Assembly (NCBI GenBank): GCA_017165825.1
Contig: CM029381.1
Coordinates: 2,573,054-2,637,053, forward strand
Length of the DNA stretch: 64,000 nucleotides
Direction: 5' to 3'
DNA from: Hepsetus odoe
Lineage: Eukaryota > Chordata > Actinopteri > Characiformes > Hepsetidae
Shown here: positions 46,401-60,636 of the stretch, in pieces
How the letters are laid out: each line of letters opens with the position of its first letter
Position numbering within the stretch: the first letter of the stretch is position 1
The notes under the pieces: generated by a model
Database searches by the model: none
Seen by the model: the letters and a program-made list of their open reading frames with translations, nothing else
What the model was told of the DNA's origin: nothing
Made by a program: the position numbers and the translations under genes

Positions 46401-49400
46401 ATAGAAACTTCAACACTTTATTTGGAAGCTTAAACTTGTAACGAATAGGTAACGACCGCCTGTTTAGTTCTCAGGTCAAGAGAGGTCAAGTGTAATTATG
46501 TTCACGATTATATAAACTCATACAGTTTCAATGGATTAATGTGTGAAATACAGAAGAAACACTTGGACCCTCAAAGCGAAAGTTGCCCTGAAGCTTCAGT
46601 CACACATAACTGGCTTCATGGAGGCAGAAAGCAGAAGCGTTGTTTTGTAGCTTCAGGTAACGTTGTCATGCTCCACAAGAGACGCACCTGGAGACGCCGA
46701 GATGCAGGGTTTATTGGTTCCACCTCACGGACTGGATGATTATCGGTGTTTGGCATGTAAACACTTCCACTCGTCCACGCTGCTGCCGTGACAGCAGTCG
46801 GGCAACTTTCTGAACTCCTCCTTCTTGAACCCTTATTGCTCTCCAGGCACGTTGGTGCACGAATGGGATTCAGATAAGACTTTATTTTATTTAAGTTAGT
46901 TACCATGGCGATGACAGTTTTTGCAAAGTTCAGCTTTAAATCTGCACCTCACCCAATTTCTCCACTTTGTTTCAATAAAAGCACAGTTTTTAATCAGCGA
47001 AGAGTTAAAAGCAGCCGAGGCACAGATGAGTCCAAACCAAAACTAGAAGTGAAACATTCCATTCGTTTTTTCAGTCTTACCCAACCCGACTGGGGCCTTT
47101 GGGGGTCATTTCTTTCCTCCCACTCAGCCGAGCAAACGGACAGCCGGCCAGCGGGGTATTTCTTTATTTCTTTATTTATTTTCCTTTCTTTCTTCAAATT
47201 TGGATTCTTGGCTATGACGTGGCCTTTAATTGAGGGAGGAACGCTGGAAGAAGGGCTCCTCCGACAGGATCGAACGTCACTGATGACTGTGTGAATGGAG
47301 CCACATGAACGCCTTCCACTGCGCTCTGGATTGAGCTCATCCGTTCAAGGTCCTCGTCCGGAGAAGGCGCAGTGGGTTCTCCTGTTGCAGCGAGGCTACA
47401 GAGCGACTACTGTTGGGCCCGTCACAGTTATTACATAACGTCCCACTTGTTTTTCCTCAGCGCTGAGGTTTCCCAATCTGGTTGAGTCACAAGTAGAACA
47501 TGAAAAAGGAACTTTGGAGTTAAATGTTGACCCGCTTGCAACTCAAATCAGAGTCAAGACTTTGTCCTGCAGCCAGCAAATGTTGACGGCGTCCCCACAG
47601 TGGCAGCGGTTGTCACTGGCTGCACCTGTATTTCCTTCACGTTTCCATTTTCCGTCATTGCGCCAGTCGCAGTCGTACATGTTGATGTTGCCGTTGGCAA
47701 AAGTGGAATATGAAGTGAAAGTGACTCGACATTGTGAACACACAATGGAAGGCAATCCGTGTTGCAGGGTGCTACCATATCCTGCTGCGGCAGAGCAACA
47801 ATGGGGACGGTACCTTGCTCAACGGAACCTCAGAGCAACCGACTGGGAATCGAACCCAGGACCTTCTGATTATTGGGCTTTATCGTTAACCACTATGCCA
47901 CCACTGCCTCATGATGGAAAAGGGTGGGCTTCGCTCATCTACCGCTGACCTGGAAACGGTGGCCTAGTGGTTAGGGCGTCAGCCACATGATCGGAGGATC
48001 GGGGGTTCGAACCCCTTCCCAGTAGGTTGCCCTGAGCAAGGTCCCCGTCCCCGTCACTGCTCCCCGGGCGCTTTCAATAGCAGCCCACTGCTGCACATGT
48101 GTGTATGGGTGAAATGCAGAGAGCGACTTTCCCATTCGTGGGATTATAAATAAAGGATTATTATTATTATTATTATCCTGAAGACGCTTTATCAAATTCA
48201 GATGAAACTGATTTAATTTGGATGCTCTACATCTTTTAAGGTTTGATCCCCAGTGGTGCCCCATGGCTTGGAGTCCAGTTTGGATGGACATCCCTCACCA
48301 TCACTCAGTTGGTGGAACATGATTGGTAAAGATGGTCCTGTGGTGGCACTGTTGACGTCAAGACTCAAGGTTCAGGTTTGAATCCCAGATCAGTAGGATG
48401 CCCTGAGGTACCACAGAGCAAGGTACCGCCCCCATCACTGTTGCTGGACATGGCTGCCCATGTCTGTGTGTGGGTTAAATGCAGAGGATGCTTTTCGTTG
48501 CATTTCTCGATAGTCACTTTCACATCCTCCTTCTCCTGGTATCGGTGGAATGGAATGATAAATGGTGGGTGGAACTGGAGATATAAAAAGGAACCGAGGT
48601 GAGAACCGAACCGCTACAGGCGGACTGTGTTTTTGGAAAAGACGCAAAGTGCCTTATGTGCCTTGTTTTCACACCTTACAGGAATAAAATAATGTTACTT
48701 TTTCCTGCTTTTGTAAAGTTTCCTGTTTTGTGCTTGAGTGACCCCCATCGACCCGTCCTCCATCAACACCGGAAACATCACCACTCACGGTGATCGACTT
48801 GTTTTGAGAGCAAAGCCTAGCCTGCGCCCTGCGTTCAACTGAGTAGCTCAGGCATTTATGAAGGCAGGGTGTTCTCTGGTGCTCACAGATCATCCTGAGG
48901 CTCAAAAAGTAGGTTAATCCAGCAGCTTGGGGATCACGCAGAAACTCATATCGTGTTCTTTGTTGAGAAATCATAACTTTATACTAACCTTTCATTTTCC
49001 TAGAAGAGAGTTAGATTTGTACCCTTATGGAGCGAGTCTACCTTAAAACATGAACTGTAATGTAATTTGTTGGAATGTTCTCCGTGTAAAGATACTGAAG
49101 GTCTGCTCTTGAGACCATCTCAGTAATGCACTAACAAGTAATAGAAGCTCATGAACGACTCTGGGCTGGATCCTCCATGAATGTTGGATTGAGATTTGGA
49201 GAATTTGAAGGCAAACCAACACCTTGAACTGTTATGCTCCTCAAACCATTCCTGAGCAACTTCTGCAGTGTGGTCCTGCTGATCGAAGCCGCCAGACAAT
49301 ACTGTCGCCATGAAGTTTTATTATATGTGAGACTAAATTTGGGTGGGTAGCAACCTCCACATGAAAGCCAAGACCCAAAGTTTCCCAGCAGGTCATTGCT

Positions 49401-51701
49401 CAGCACATCACACTCCCATGGTGCATCCTGGTGCCATCCTATTGGTCCAGATGGTGTAGAAGAAAAACAAGACCAGGCAACCTTCTTCCAGTTCTGACCC
49501 TCAGGTGACCGTTGTAGCAGTAAACAGGTCACTCTGATTGGTCTGTAGCCAAGTATTGATGCACGTTGAGATCTTTCCATCATGGTTGGCATGATGTTTT
49601 TCAGGAGTTTACGAAACAGTAACTCTTGAGTATCGCACATCAGTGAACCCTGGTGGTGGCCTTTCCTCGGACCGCTAGTGGAAGGTTCTTAACCCTGAGT
49701 ATCGGGTACGTTTTTCTCATTCTGTGATGTCCCGGTCCAGTCGTCCAGCAAAAGATTTTTGCACTTGCTTGTGTATATCTCAGGCTGAGTAGCGCGCATT
49801 TCCCCACCGACGCTACGTCCCACTTGAAGAGGTGGCCTTTGTTTTTAAAGGAAACGCTCATGTGATTGTGACTGTTTTCCTCCTCTTTAATGGATTTTCC
49901 AGAAGATCAAGCAAAGGTCTGCACTTGGAAGGATTTCCAAAGAAGGGCCCACATTGACTGTGTAATTTAGTGGAAAACAAAAACTCTGCAGGGAAAACAG
50001 ACGGAGCTTAAAGTGGAAACTGGAAAGTGTTTACCAGTTCATCAGGCTCAGATGTATGGTTTCTAACAATAATATACAAAAAATTACAGTTGCAGAATTC
50101 AGGTCTCAAACTGGCAGCGTCTGCTTTTCCAAACTGGACACAAGTTCCATCTTCAACATCCTCCTTCCAATATAACCCTCGCCTCTCCTCTGGACATGTC
50201 CAAACCAACGCAACCTTGCTTCTCCAACTTTGTCTCCAAAATGTCTAACCTGATCTGTCCCTCTAATATACTCATTTCTAATCCCATCCGTCCTCGTCAC
50301 ACCCAACGAAAATCTCCGCATCATCTTCAGTTCTGACACCTCCAGTGTCTGGGGGTTGAACCCACGACCTTCTGATTATTGAGCCTAGTAGCATTCTTTA
50401 GTGCATTTCAGTGAAATATCAGATGAAACATTGCCCCCTAAACTTCCACTTTGGTACTACACTCTGTCAGAAGGACCGCATGGATAAATGAGCGTTTTTT
50501 TTCTTTATTTGTAAGTTTGTAAATTTTTGTGAGAATCTCTAAAATGACGGCGTATCGAGGATTTAATCATGTTAATCATGTGGTTAATTTTACACATTTG
50601 TTGCATTAAATGTGTTATGTTATATTGTATTCCTGTGATGAGAAGAGCCAAGCCCTATGCCTTTTTTTTTTTTGTGGCCGGTCACAATGGCAACAACTGC
50701 ATACACACGTTTGTGATGGATGTTCTCACCTATAAATGTAAAAGCATCCGTTTCATTTCTCAGAACCAGTTCTGGGTTCCGATTCCCACAAAGGTGCACT
50801 TCCCACTGGCGTGTGTGTGGGTGTGTCATAACAGGGTAACCCAGGTTTCAGAGGCTTCAAATCAAACTTCTGCTTTATGCTTCAAATGAATTAAATGAAA
50901 GTAAAACAAAAGGCTGCAAAAATAAAATTTTTATGTTGCATTGTATCATATGGTACGCACAAAATGCGTTCAATTGGGCCCCGCCAACCTTCAGCTGTTT
51001 AGCCCCGCCCTCTGCACATTTAGTCCCGCCTTTAAAGCCGACAGGTGTTTAGCCAACCTTTAATCTACCTCCAATGCTTAAGCCCCACCCACTCAGTTTA
51101 CTGCAGTGTAGCCCCACCCCTCAGCCTACAGATGTTGAGCCCCAACTTTTTAGCCTGCAGGTGTTTGGCCTCGCCCTTCAGCCTGCTAGAGTCTAGCCTG
51201 GTTAAAACTCCTTTCAGTACTTTAGCTCCACCCAATACAGACTGCAGCAGTTAAGCCACGCCCACAGAGCCAACATCAATTAAGCAACACTTATTGACTG
51301 CAGTTTAGCCCCACCCCTTCTTGTTGAAGCGTTAGGGAGTGTTGTTCCTGCAGACTCCATGTATTGTTTTCCCACATCTTCCCCTCCGTTAACGTACGAG
51401 TGAACCCTGTGCTGTTCTCATCTGTGGAGAAGGGAGCGCAGCTTTTGAAAGCATCTGCGAATCCGAAAGGAGGGAACAAAGTAGAAAAAGAGAGAAAGTG
51501 TTCAAATAAATGCAGCAGGATTTCATAACCGCGCAGAGGAGGCGGCAGTGTGTTCTGGCAGATTTACAGCTAATGCTAAAGCTAGGACAAACCAGAACAC
51601 ACTCACACACACACACACACACCTGCAGAAAAAGGAGAGTTACACTTCATGATGTAATCGAGTCCTCCCAGCAGAGCAGACTTCCAAAGTTATTTTATAG
51701 C

Positions 51702-51732
<31 letters not shown>

Positions 51733-52480
51733 TCAACCACCAGTAAAAACAGACTGACTAAGCCAGGGCAGAAGAGCTCTGCCAGCTACACTCGCAGAAC
51801 GCATGTGTAAACACACACACACACACACACACACCAAACTCACTCTTACTTTAAACTTTATACCCACAGCCTCAAACTCACACACACTCACTCTCTCTCT
51901 CTCTCTCTCTCTCTCTTTCCAAAATTATATCCACATTTTTTCATTTCCGCTTCTCTTCCATCATTTTTCCATCACTTGTTCTGCCAAGAATAGTCACAGT
52001 AAGTCTGTCTGTCTGTCTCTCCCTCCTCTCTATCTGTCCTCTTTTCTCTGTGTGTGGGAGTGAGCGCAAGGAGACTTTTCTTTTGTCACTCCGTCCATCT
52101 GGAGCATCTGTCGACAGGACGGTCGCCGTCCCCGATTCCCATTGTAGTGTTGCTTGACGCACGGTTGCTATGGAGACCAGTTCTCGCACCCCAGTAATTG
52201 TTTGGACTGTTTTGTCAGTTCTGCTTCAAAGGAGCCTTTTCTGTTCCTCCTCCGCGTTGCTGAAGCCCCGGAACCGAAGCGCTCATCCTTTTATACTCGT
52301 CCTTCAGAAGTACAGTGTCCCACTTCTTGGAAATCAGGGACAGAATCCCCGGGTCAGGAGCAGATTGCCGTTGGCTCCGTGCAAATCGCCTCATTATCTG
52401 GGCGTGAACTTTTTTGAACAGTATCATGTTTCGCCATTTAAACAAGACACAAGGTCTTGTGGATGGGCGAGAGTAAACGT

Positions 52481-52514
<34 letters not shown>

Positions 52515-52828
52515 AGGAACCAGAGAGGTTACATTGGGGATGAGGGGAAGGTCTGGAGACTTGCTCCAGATTAAAGGGATCTTCAGTTTAGGCGAAAGGT
52601 TCTTCAGTTCCACAACACCGTTCCTTCTCTTCGTCTCACTGGACAAATCTTCACTCTTTAATTGGATAACTATCCCAAATCTCCAGAATTGTCCTCTCAT
52701 CACCCCCAGTCTCCAGATCTTTCTCCCGCTCGCAGGGACGATCTGGACTGACAGCTTGGAAATGAGCTTCCAGAAATGAGACTTAAAAAGGTTCTGCAGG
52801 GATTGAACACAACTTCTTACCAAAAAAC

Positions 52829-52887
<59 letters not shown>

Positions 52888-52892
52888 GTATA

Positions 52893-52939
<47 letters not shown>

Positions 52940-53150
52940 GAGAGTGAGAGAGTGAGAGTGAGAGTCCTGTCCAGGTTAATCAGTGATGGTGACGTTCACT
53001 CATCAATAATTTCTCTTGGCTGTTTTCCAGGCGGCCAACGGATATGTGCTGCTGTTCGACATTGTCGGAGGAGGAGAGGACAAATACCTGTATGAACCCA
53101 TCTACCCAAAGTGAGACACATCCACACTTTTCTCTCTCTGTCTCTCTCTC

Positions 53151-53183
<33 letters not shown>

Positions 53184-53640
53184 GGAACAGAGCTGTGTAA
53201 CTGTAAAGTGTTTCCAATAAATTGGCCACCGAGCGAACACACAAGGAGGGTGTTTCCAATAAAGTGTCATTAATTCACTTGATCTCAGTCTTCTGGTTGA
53301 TCATCATATTCAGGACTGTGTGTGCCCTGGTAGTTTAATCAGCTGAAAGCTGTTCGAAACTCTACATTTAAAATTTGACACCGCAATATTAAAATCTCCC
53401 TTCGAGCTGCAGGACACAGACAGTCGGTTTGGAGATTTTACTGCTGCGAGTTCAGATTTGCAGGAACCTTTCACGTGTTCAAGAGCCTAATTTTCCTGGA
53501 TTTCTTTAAAAAAGTTGCCTAAGTTTGTAGCTATTGCTCAGCTTTCAATTGGAGCGAGCTTCAGCCAATCAGAAAAGGCCAATCAAAATGGAGCTGTCGT
53601 TGCTCAGAATCTCACTTGTATGTGCTGTAAATATCAGATG

Positions 53641-53726
<86 letters not shown>

Positions 53727-55710
53727 GGGGTAGTCCGCGGGTGAAGGTGACTCCCGGCTATAAAGAGGAACAGTGTGCTCCAGCCCTCAGTCTGGAAATG
53801 AAGAAACCAGTCGACCTGGAGGCTCCAATTACCAGGTTACACACACACACACACAGAGACAGATTGATTTAATAAACCATCAGCTTGAGTATAACAAACC
53901 CGAGGTGACTCAAACACATGCTGCCTAGTTGGAGGAAGAAACTCTTAACACTTAAATGTTTGTGTGTGTGTGTGAGAGAAACAATACTCGGGTATTACTG
54001 GAGCTCCTGTAGGCGTTGAAGATTCTTTGCTTCATTAAAAACAGCGCTTGATGGTCAGTGTTGGAGATGCATCATCACTCCACTTCACTTTTTAAGGAGC
54101 CGTTCACCAAAAGGAACCCAAACTGACTCCAGATGAGTCAAAACACATCCGGAGCCCAAGATCTGCTTCTTAAAATCATCACAGGAGTCAACAGTCACCC
54201 AAATCTTTCAAATGAATACGTCCCCAGATTTCCTACCACACCCAGCTGTTCCCCGGTCCGTTCAGGGTCGTTCACTGAACAATCAGACTGAACACGCGTT
54301 TGGACGTTCTGCTTCCTTACTTTAGACGAGACTAAACCGTCAAAGAACGGAGGTCAGTAGTCACCCAGAACTTGACCGTAGATACGTCCCTCCACCCAGT
54401 CGCAGCACGTCCGGCTTTTGTTCAGAGCTGCGTTTTTAGTGAAAATCCCACAGACGAGGTGTTTTTAGAGTCTAAACCAAGTGAAGAACTGAAACTGCCA
54501 GAGTGACCTCACAAACGCAACAGTCCCCCCAAGAGATACTGCCCGTCCCCCCAAACAGTCAGGCGCCCAGCCGTCCCTCCAGCAGTTGGGATGGAGGAGT
54601 TAGTGTGAGGAGAATAATAATCAATAAATGAGGGATAATGGTTATCGTTACCGTGGTTACCGTCTCCGGGCCCAGGCCTAAACTGACGATGCTGTGTGTG
54701 TGTGTGTGGTTTTTTTTTTTTTTTTTTTTTCCCCTCTTAGTTTGGACTCCAGTCATTTTCATTGTCAGCAGCTTTCACTCACCATCATTGTCCTCATACA
54801 CACACACACACACACACACACACCCCAGCAGAGTTCTCGATCAGCACAGACAGATGCAAAAGGAGAGATTGTCTGAACATCTCTCTCACTGTCTTTCTGT
54901 CTCTCTCTCTCTGACTGTCTTTCTGTCTGTCTCTCTCTCTGTCTGTCTGTATGTCTCAGTCTTCAGTCTTTGCAGGAGGACCTGCTGGTCTGCACGGCGG
55001 ACGGTTACCTGCACCTGCTGCACTGGGACGGCGTGAGGAACGGCCGCAGAGCCGTCCACCTCTGCACCATCCCCTTCTCCCTGGACCTGCAGTCGTCCCG
55101 CGGTGAGAGAGCACGCGCTCTTAAACTGTCCCCTCAGATATTAAAGCAAGAGCCAGTCTGATCATCCAACAACACTTAGCAGATTTGCCAAGAAAGCTGT
55201 TTGCTTCCTTTCTGACCAGGATAGAATTGACCAAACCAGACATTCAGCCTGTGAAATACTTTCAGAAATAAATGATCAAGTAAACTGGTGATCATATTCC
55301 TGAAAGGAAACATCTGCATCATCAGGATCGTTCAGTGTGATGTTGGTGAGAACCTGCTGTTGTGGGTTTCCTCCCTTTCAGTAAATCTGAGAGGCTCCAT
55401 CTTGTGGAGAAAGTTTCTTAAACGGGCAATTTCTTATTTTGAAAAAGATCAAAAACGAAGGCTGTTATCGTTTTTTTTGGTGTCTTTTTTTAAAAATAAA
55501 ATAATAGACACTTGTTTTGTAGTTTTTTTTTTGTTTTTGTTTTTCAAGTTTAACATTAGTTTTTTTTTTTAATAGTTAATTTTGTTTTAGAATAAAATAT
55601 TAGATGCTTTTTTTAACAGTAAATTAAAAGCTTGTTTTTTGTAGAATAAATCATTAGGGTCATTATTATTTTATTTATTTATTTTTTTTTTTAAGGTAAT
55701 ACTAAAAATG

Positions 55711-55750
<40 letters not shown>

Positions 55751-56446
55751 GGTGGTCCGTGTCTGGACCTGAACGGTGTCCACATCAGCGATATGGAGTA
55801 CTGCGCCACTCTGGACGGCTTTGCTGTCGTTTTCGATGACGGACGACTCGGTTTCATCACCCCGACCTCCAACAGGTTCTCCACTGAGGTGAGCGCGAGA
55901 CGGACGCAGGCTGGATGGACGGTGTTTTCACAAACGACTGGGACCTGCTGTAAAAATGGCCTTTCACCTCAAATTGACCTTAAAAACACAGAACTTCATG
56001 CAGTAATTTAGAATTCTGAGTTTCTCCTCCATATAATCTCTCCCTCCCTCCCTCCCTCCCTCTCTCTCTCTCTGTTCTCTATATGTTAATGTGCTCTCGC
56101 GCTCACGCTCTCTCGCGCTCCCTCTCCAGTTTATCCTTCAGGTGTCGTCGTTTTGGATTAATATTAAGTTGTTTGGTTAATATTTTAAAACGAATCAGTT
56201 CTAATGAATCGGAACACAGTCTGATAACTTTTAGTCTTTTAGACGTCCACAGCACAAGCCCCTCCCACTTCACTCTATAATGGGACGTCCAGAAACATCC
56301 AGTTTTGATGGACAGTAAACGGGAGGAAAGAGCGAGGGATGAATCCGTGTCTGTGTCCACAGTTAGTTTTTAACACCAGACTGTAATCTTCACACTGTCG
56401 ACTCGCCAGAACCAACGTCCTGACACACTGGACAGTGATGGACACA

Positions 56447-56484
<38 letters not shown>

Positions 56485-56571
56485 ACATTCCTCACATAGT
56501 TGTGAGAAAGTGAATCTTTACGTAGTGTGTGTTTGTATGAATCGGAGTGTGATCAGTGTAATAATATACAA

Positions 56572-56614
<43 letters not shown>

Positions 56615-57695
56615 AGCAGTTGCAGGGTGTCTGGGCAGCAGATGTGACGGACGGTACGTGTGTGGCCGTCAATAATAAATACAGACTGATGGCCTTTGGC
56701 TGTGCGAGGTAGTTATGACCCCCCTTCACTTTAACTGGAGTATTTAAAATGTCTTTACAAATACAGCATTGTGGAAAGTGTGTGTGTGTGTGTGTGTATA
56801 GTGGCTCTGTGCTGGTCTACATGATCGACAACACTACAGGATCAATGCAGCTGTCACATAAATTGGAGTTAACCCCCAAACACTACCCGGGTGAGTGTAA
56901 CACACACACACACACCATCTTTATGTAAGAGGAAAGTTATCGGCCGGTTGGCTTTAGGCTCATGCAGAAGCCGCTGTGGTTCACTACCTAAAGAAGATTG
57001 ATGAGTTTTTATTGATCTTCAGATCAAAGTGTTTAAAAATCAGAAATAAATCAAAAATGCCGACGAAGACACGGCTGATTATTAACCCACACCTTCGTAA
57101 AGGCCTCACGCTCTTTAACTCTTCCCTCCGAACGGGCCCAGTCTGCCTTTAAAAACTGGGAGAAGTCTTTCTAAAGGCAATCGTTGCTAATGGCAGCCAC
57201 CAAAGATGCCATAGCAACGCCTTAGCAACCAGATGCAGGGCCAGTTTAGTCCGAAGTCCGAAGCCTGGTTTGGGGGCAATCAGAACAGGACTCGCTCTCG
57301 ACGCCACAGGGCTTCCTGAGTGTGACCTCTGACCTTCGCCTGGTGCTCAGGGACGGACTGGTGTTTGGACACGAGTGATCAAACGGTGTCCCCTAGTGGA
57401 CACTGTCAGTACTACATGGCCTGCCTGGAGGATTTTTATTTATTTTTTTGTGCTGGAAAGTTTAGTGAATTCTTAATGAAAAATTAGTTTCTTTCCTGTG
57501 TATTTAACAGCAGAGGAGGACTGAATTTAACTAATGTTTATTTAAATGACAAAAAAATAAAAAAAATAAAAATATATGAATATAGTAAGGAAATTCTAAG
57601 CATTTGAAGAGTAAGATTAATCAGTTTATTTCATTATTAGTGGTATTAATGTCATTTGTTACACTTATTCTGGGACCGTACGACCAATATTAATA

Positions 57696-57734
<39 letters not shown>

Positions 57735-59294
57735 TTTTGTCAAATTGATTCATTTACTTATTATTCATCAGATATCTGGAATAAAACCGGCCCTGTGAAA
57801 ATAATCCGGTGGTCGCCGGACTGCAGTGTTGTCATGGTTACTTGGGAGTGTGGTGGCCTCTCTCTGTGGAGCGTGTTTGGGGCTCATCTCATCTGCACAC
57901 TTGGAGAGGACTTTGCGTGAGTCCCACACACACACACACGCGCGCACACGCGCACACGCACGCACGCACAGCGGTGCTCTGGTGGTGGGGGAGTTGCCCT
58001 GGATCAGAAGATCGGTTCGATTCCCTCACCAGTAGGTTGTCCTGAGGTACCCTTGAGCAAGGTACCATCCCCAACACTGCTCCCTGGGCACTTTCAATAG
58101 CTGCCCCCTGCTGCACGTGTGTGTATGGGTGAAACGCAGAGGCTGAATTTCGTTGTGTTTCACAATGATGACAATAGTCACTTTCACTTTCACACTTGTA
58201 CCCAGAAAGCTTCTGTTTGTATAAATACCTCACCTTTCTCCAGCCAGCTGAACAGCCAGCGGGCGCGATGATAGAAACTGTGTTTTCGTGGTTCTCAGTG
58301 TTTTACTATTTCTCCTCCTCAGGTATCGTTCAGACGGAACCAAGAAGGATCCACTGAAGATCAGCTCTATGGTGAGCCGCCTGATGATGAACGTCACAAT
58401 GAATAAAGTGATGAATGTGAGAGACGCGTGTTGTACAGGATTGTGACGCCTGCTTTACTCGTGTTCAGAAACAGAACATGAACCAGAAGAGCTACAAATC
58501 CCATTTCTACCATCTGAACAGTAAAGACGTTTACTGTCAACCTGAATCGAAAATCTATTGAGTTATAATCAGTAATTAAAGAAATCTAATCATTAGAGCT
58601 GTAACACGTCAAAACTCTTATAATCTGAACAAAAAAGGCCAGTTTAAAGAGAATCTGTAAACGTGTGTGTGTATATCTTCAGAGCTGGGGGGCAGAGGGA
58701 TATCACCTGTGGGTGATTGGCAGCTCGGAGACGCAGGGAGACGGTACTCCACGGTTACAGCAAGCCTCCATCCTGCAGTTTCAGTTCATTAAGAGTGCCC
58801 TCACGGTCAACCCCTGCACGGTGAGACACACACACACACACACAGACTGCATATGCAATAAACACCTACTACGTGTCATGACGATACACTCACTGGCCGT
58901 TTCATTGGAAACGGCTGCTTCACATTTATTTCAATTTTTTTAATTATACTTCTTTTTATTATAATGATGGATTTTACTTGTTTACTTGGTTTTTTTCCCT
59001 ATATATAAATATCATTTAATTTATTTATTTTTATTTTATGAAAAAGGTACAAAAGTAATTCCCCAGAGCTGGGTGAGTAAATAAAAAAAAAAAAAAAAAT
59101 TTCTTTTAAAAACACTAGTGTATCTATGAAGGGAACCCAGCATGTAATGGATGTAAAAAATCCCAGCCGAGCATTTCCACCTCTTATTGCGTCCTGTTGG
59201 CCAGAAATACTGAACGCTGTTTAAGGGACTCTGTGGAGAGTAACCGACTGGCTACCATGTCTGAGTGAAAACCCACAGAGCAGTGTTTCTAAAG

Positions 59295-59349
<55 letters not shown>

Positions 59350-60583
59350 TTCAGAGTAATCAGGAGCAGGTGTTGCTACATGGAGAGGACCGACTGTTTC
59401 TGACTTGCGGAGACCCGGCGCAGGTCCCCAGTCCGGCGGAGACGCTCCGGGACAGCAGCCCCCTGCACCGGCCCCACACCACCCCACCTCTCTCTCAGGG
59501 TCTCAGCACTTTACTCGGCCACAAGCACTGGCACGTGGTCCAGGTGAATACACATACACACACACACACGGCATCGTCAGCATTAGGGCAGCGGTGGCCT
59601 AGTGTTCAGGGGAGTTGGCCACAGGATCGGAAGATTGTGGGTTCAAACCCCTCACCAGTAGGTTGCCTTGAGCAAGGTACCGTCCCCGTCACTGCTCCAT
59701 GGGCGCTGTGTGTTATCACATTGACAAGAATAGTCACAATAAGAAAAATAAATAAACAAAAAAACACACCGTGCAGCACCTGGGGAGGAGTGATCTGGAG
59801 GGTACCTTTCTTTAGGGTACCTTCGCCTACTGGTCCGGGACTCTTCACTGCTTCCCCATCACTGCTTCCCAGGTGCTGGATAAAGCTGTTGAGGCTAAAT
59901 CTAGTCACTTTCACTTCCCTGTGAGCCTGATCTCTTCTGTGTGTTTTCAGATTCACAGCACATATCTGGAGAGCAACTGGCCAATCAGAGTAAGAGAATT
60001 TAATTGCTTAATTGATCCTTCAGCAGCGATGCGGTTCTGTTGCGACGGATCTCTGAATCCGCCCGTGTTTTGTGTGCAGTTTGCAGCCATAGACTCGGCG
60101 GGGCAGTGTCTGGCGGTGGCAGGGAGGCGCGGTTTTGCACACTATTCCTTATTCACCAGGAAATGGAAGCTGTTTGGGAACATCACCCAGGTAACGCTCA
60201 CACCAGGGACACTTTTTTTAGAGCCACTTTTGAACCCGGCGCTAAGCACGGCCACTTCTTTTTTCCACCTTCACGTCTTCCAATTGACCAGAACGCTCTG
60301 TTCCTTAAAATGACGTTTGAGATTCCTGAAGAGCGACTCATTTCCTCGGGGAAGATCCCAAACCCTGCCTTTGTAACTCGCCGTTAAAGAAACGAGGGAA
60401 CACTTAAAAAGAAGGGGTAGGGGTAAAAATAAGAAATGGGATTGGCCCGAGTTCCCCTCACCACCCTCTCTCTGTTGCCCCACTCCAGCGTCCGAGAGGA
60501 GCTGCCCTGTTTAAGAGATTCAGAAATTGTTTGGGGAGAAATTTGAGAGAATTGTTTCTGGATCAGTAGCTCCTTTCACCGGT

Positions 60584-60636
<53 letters not shown>

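Larger units (their letters stand above)
41167..53030 (+). other. ric1 intron 2
   Basis: 11.9 kb with SINEs, Tc1 and LINE remnants, minisatellite and microsatellites. No coding exon recognised between 41167 and 53030. Confidence 0.6.
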
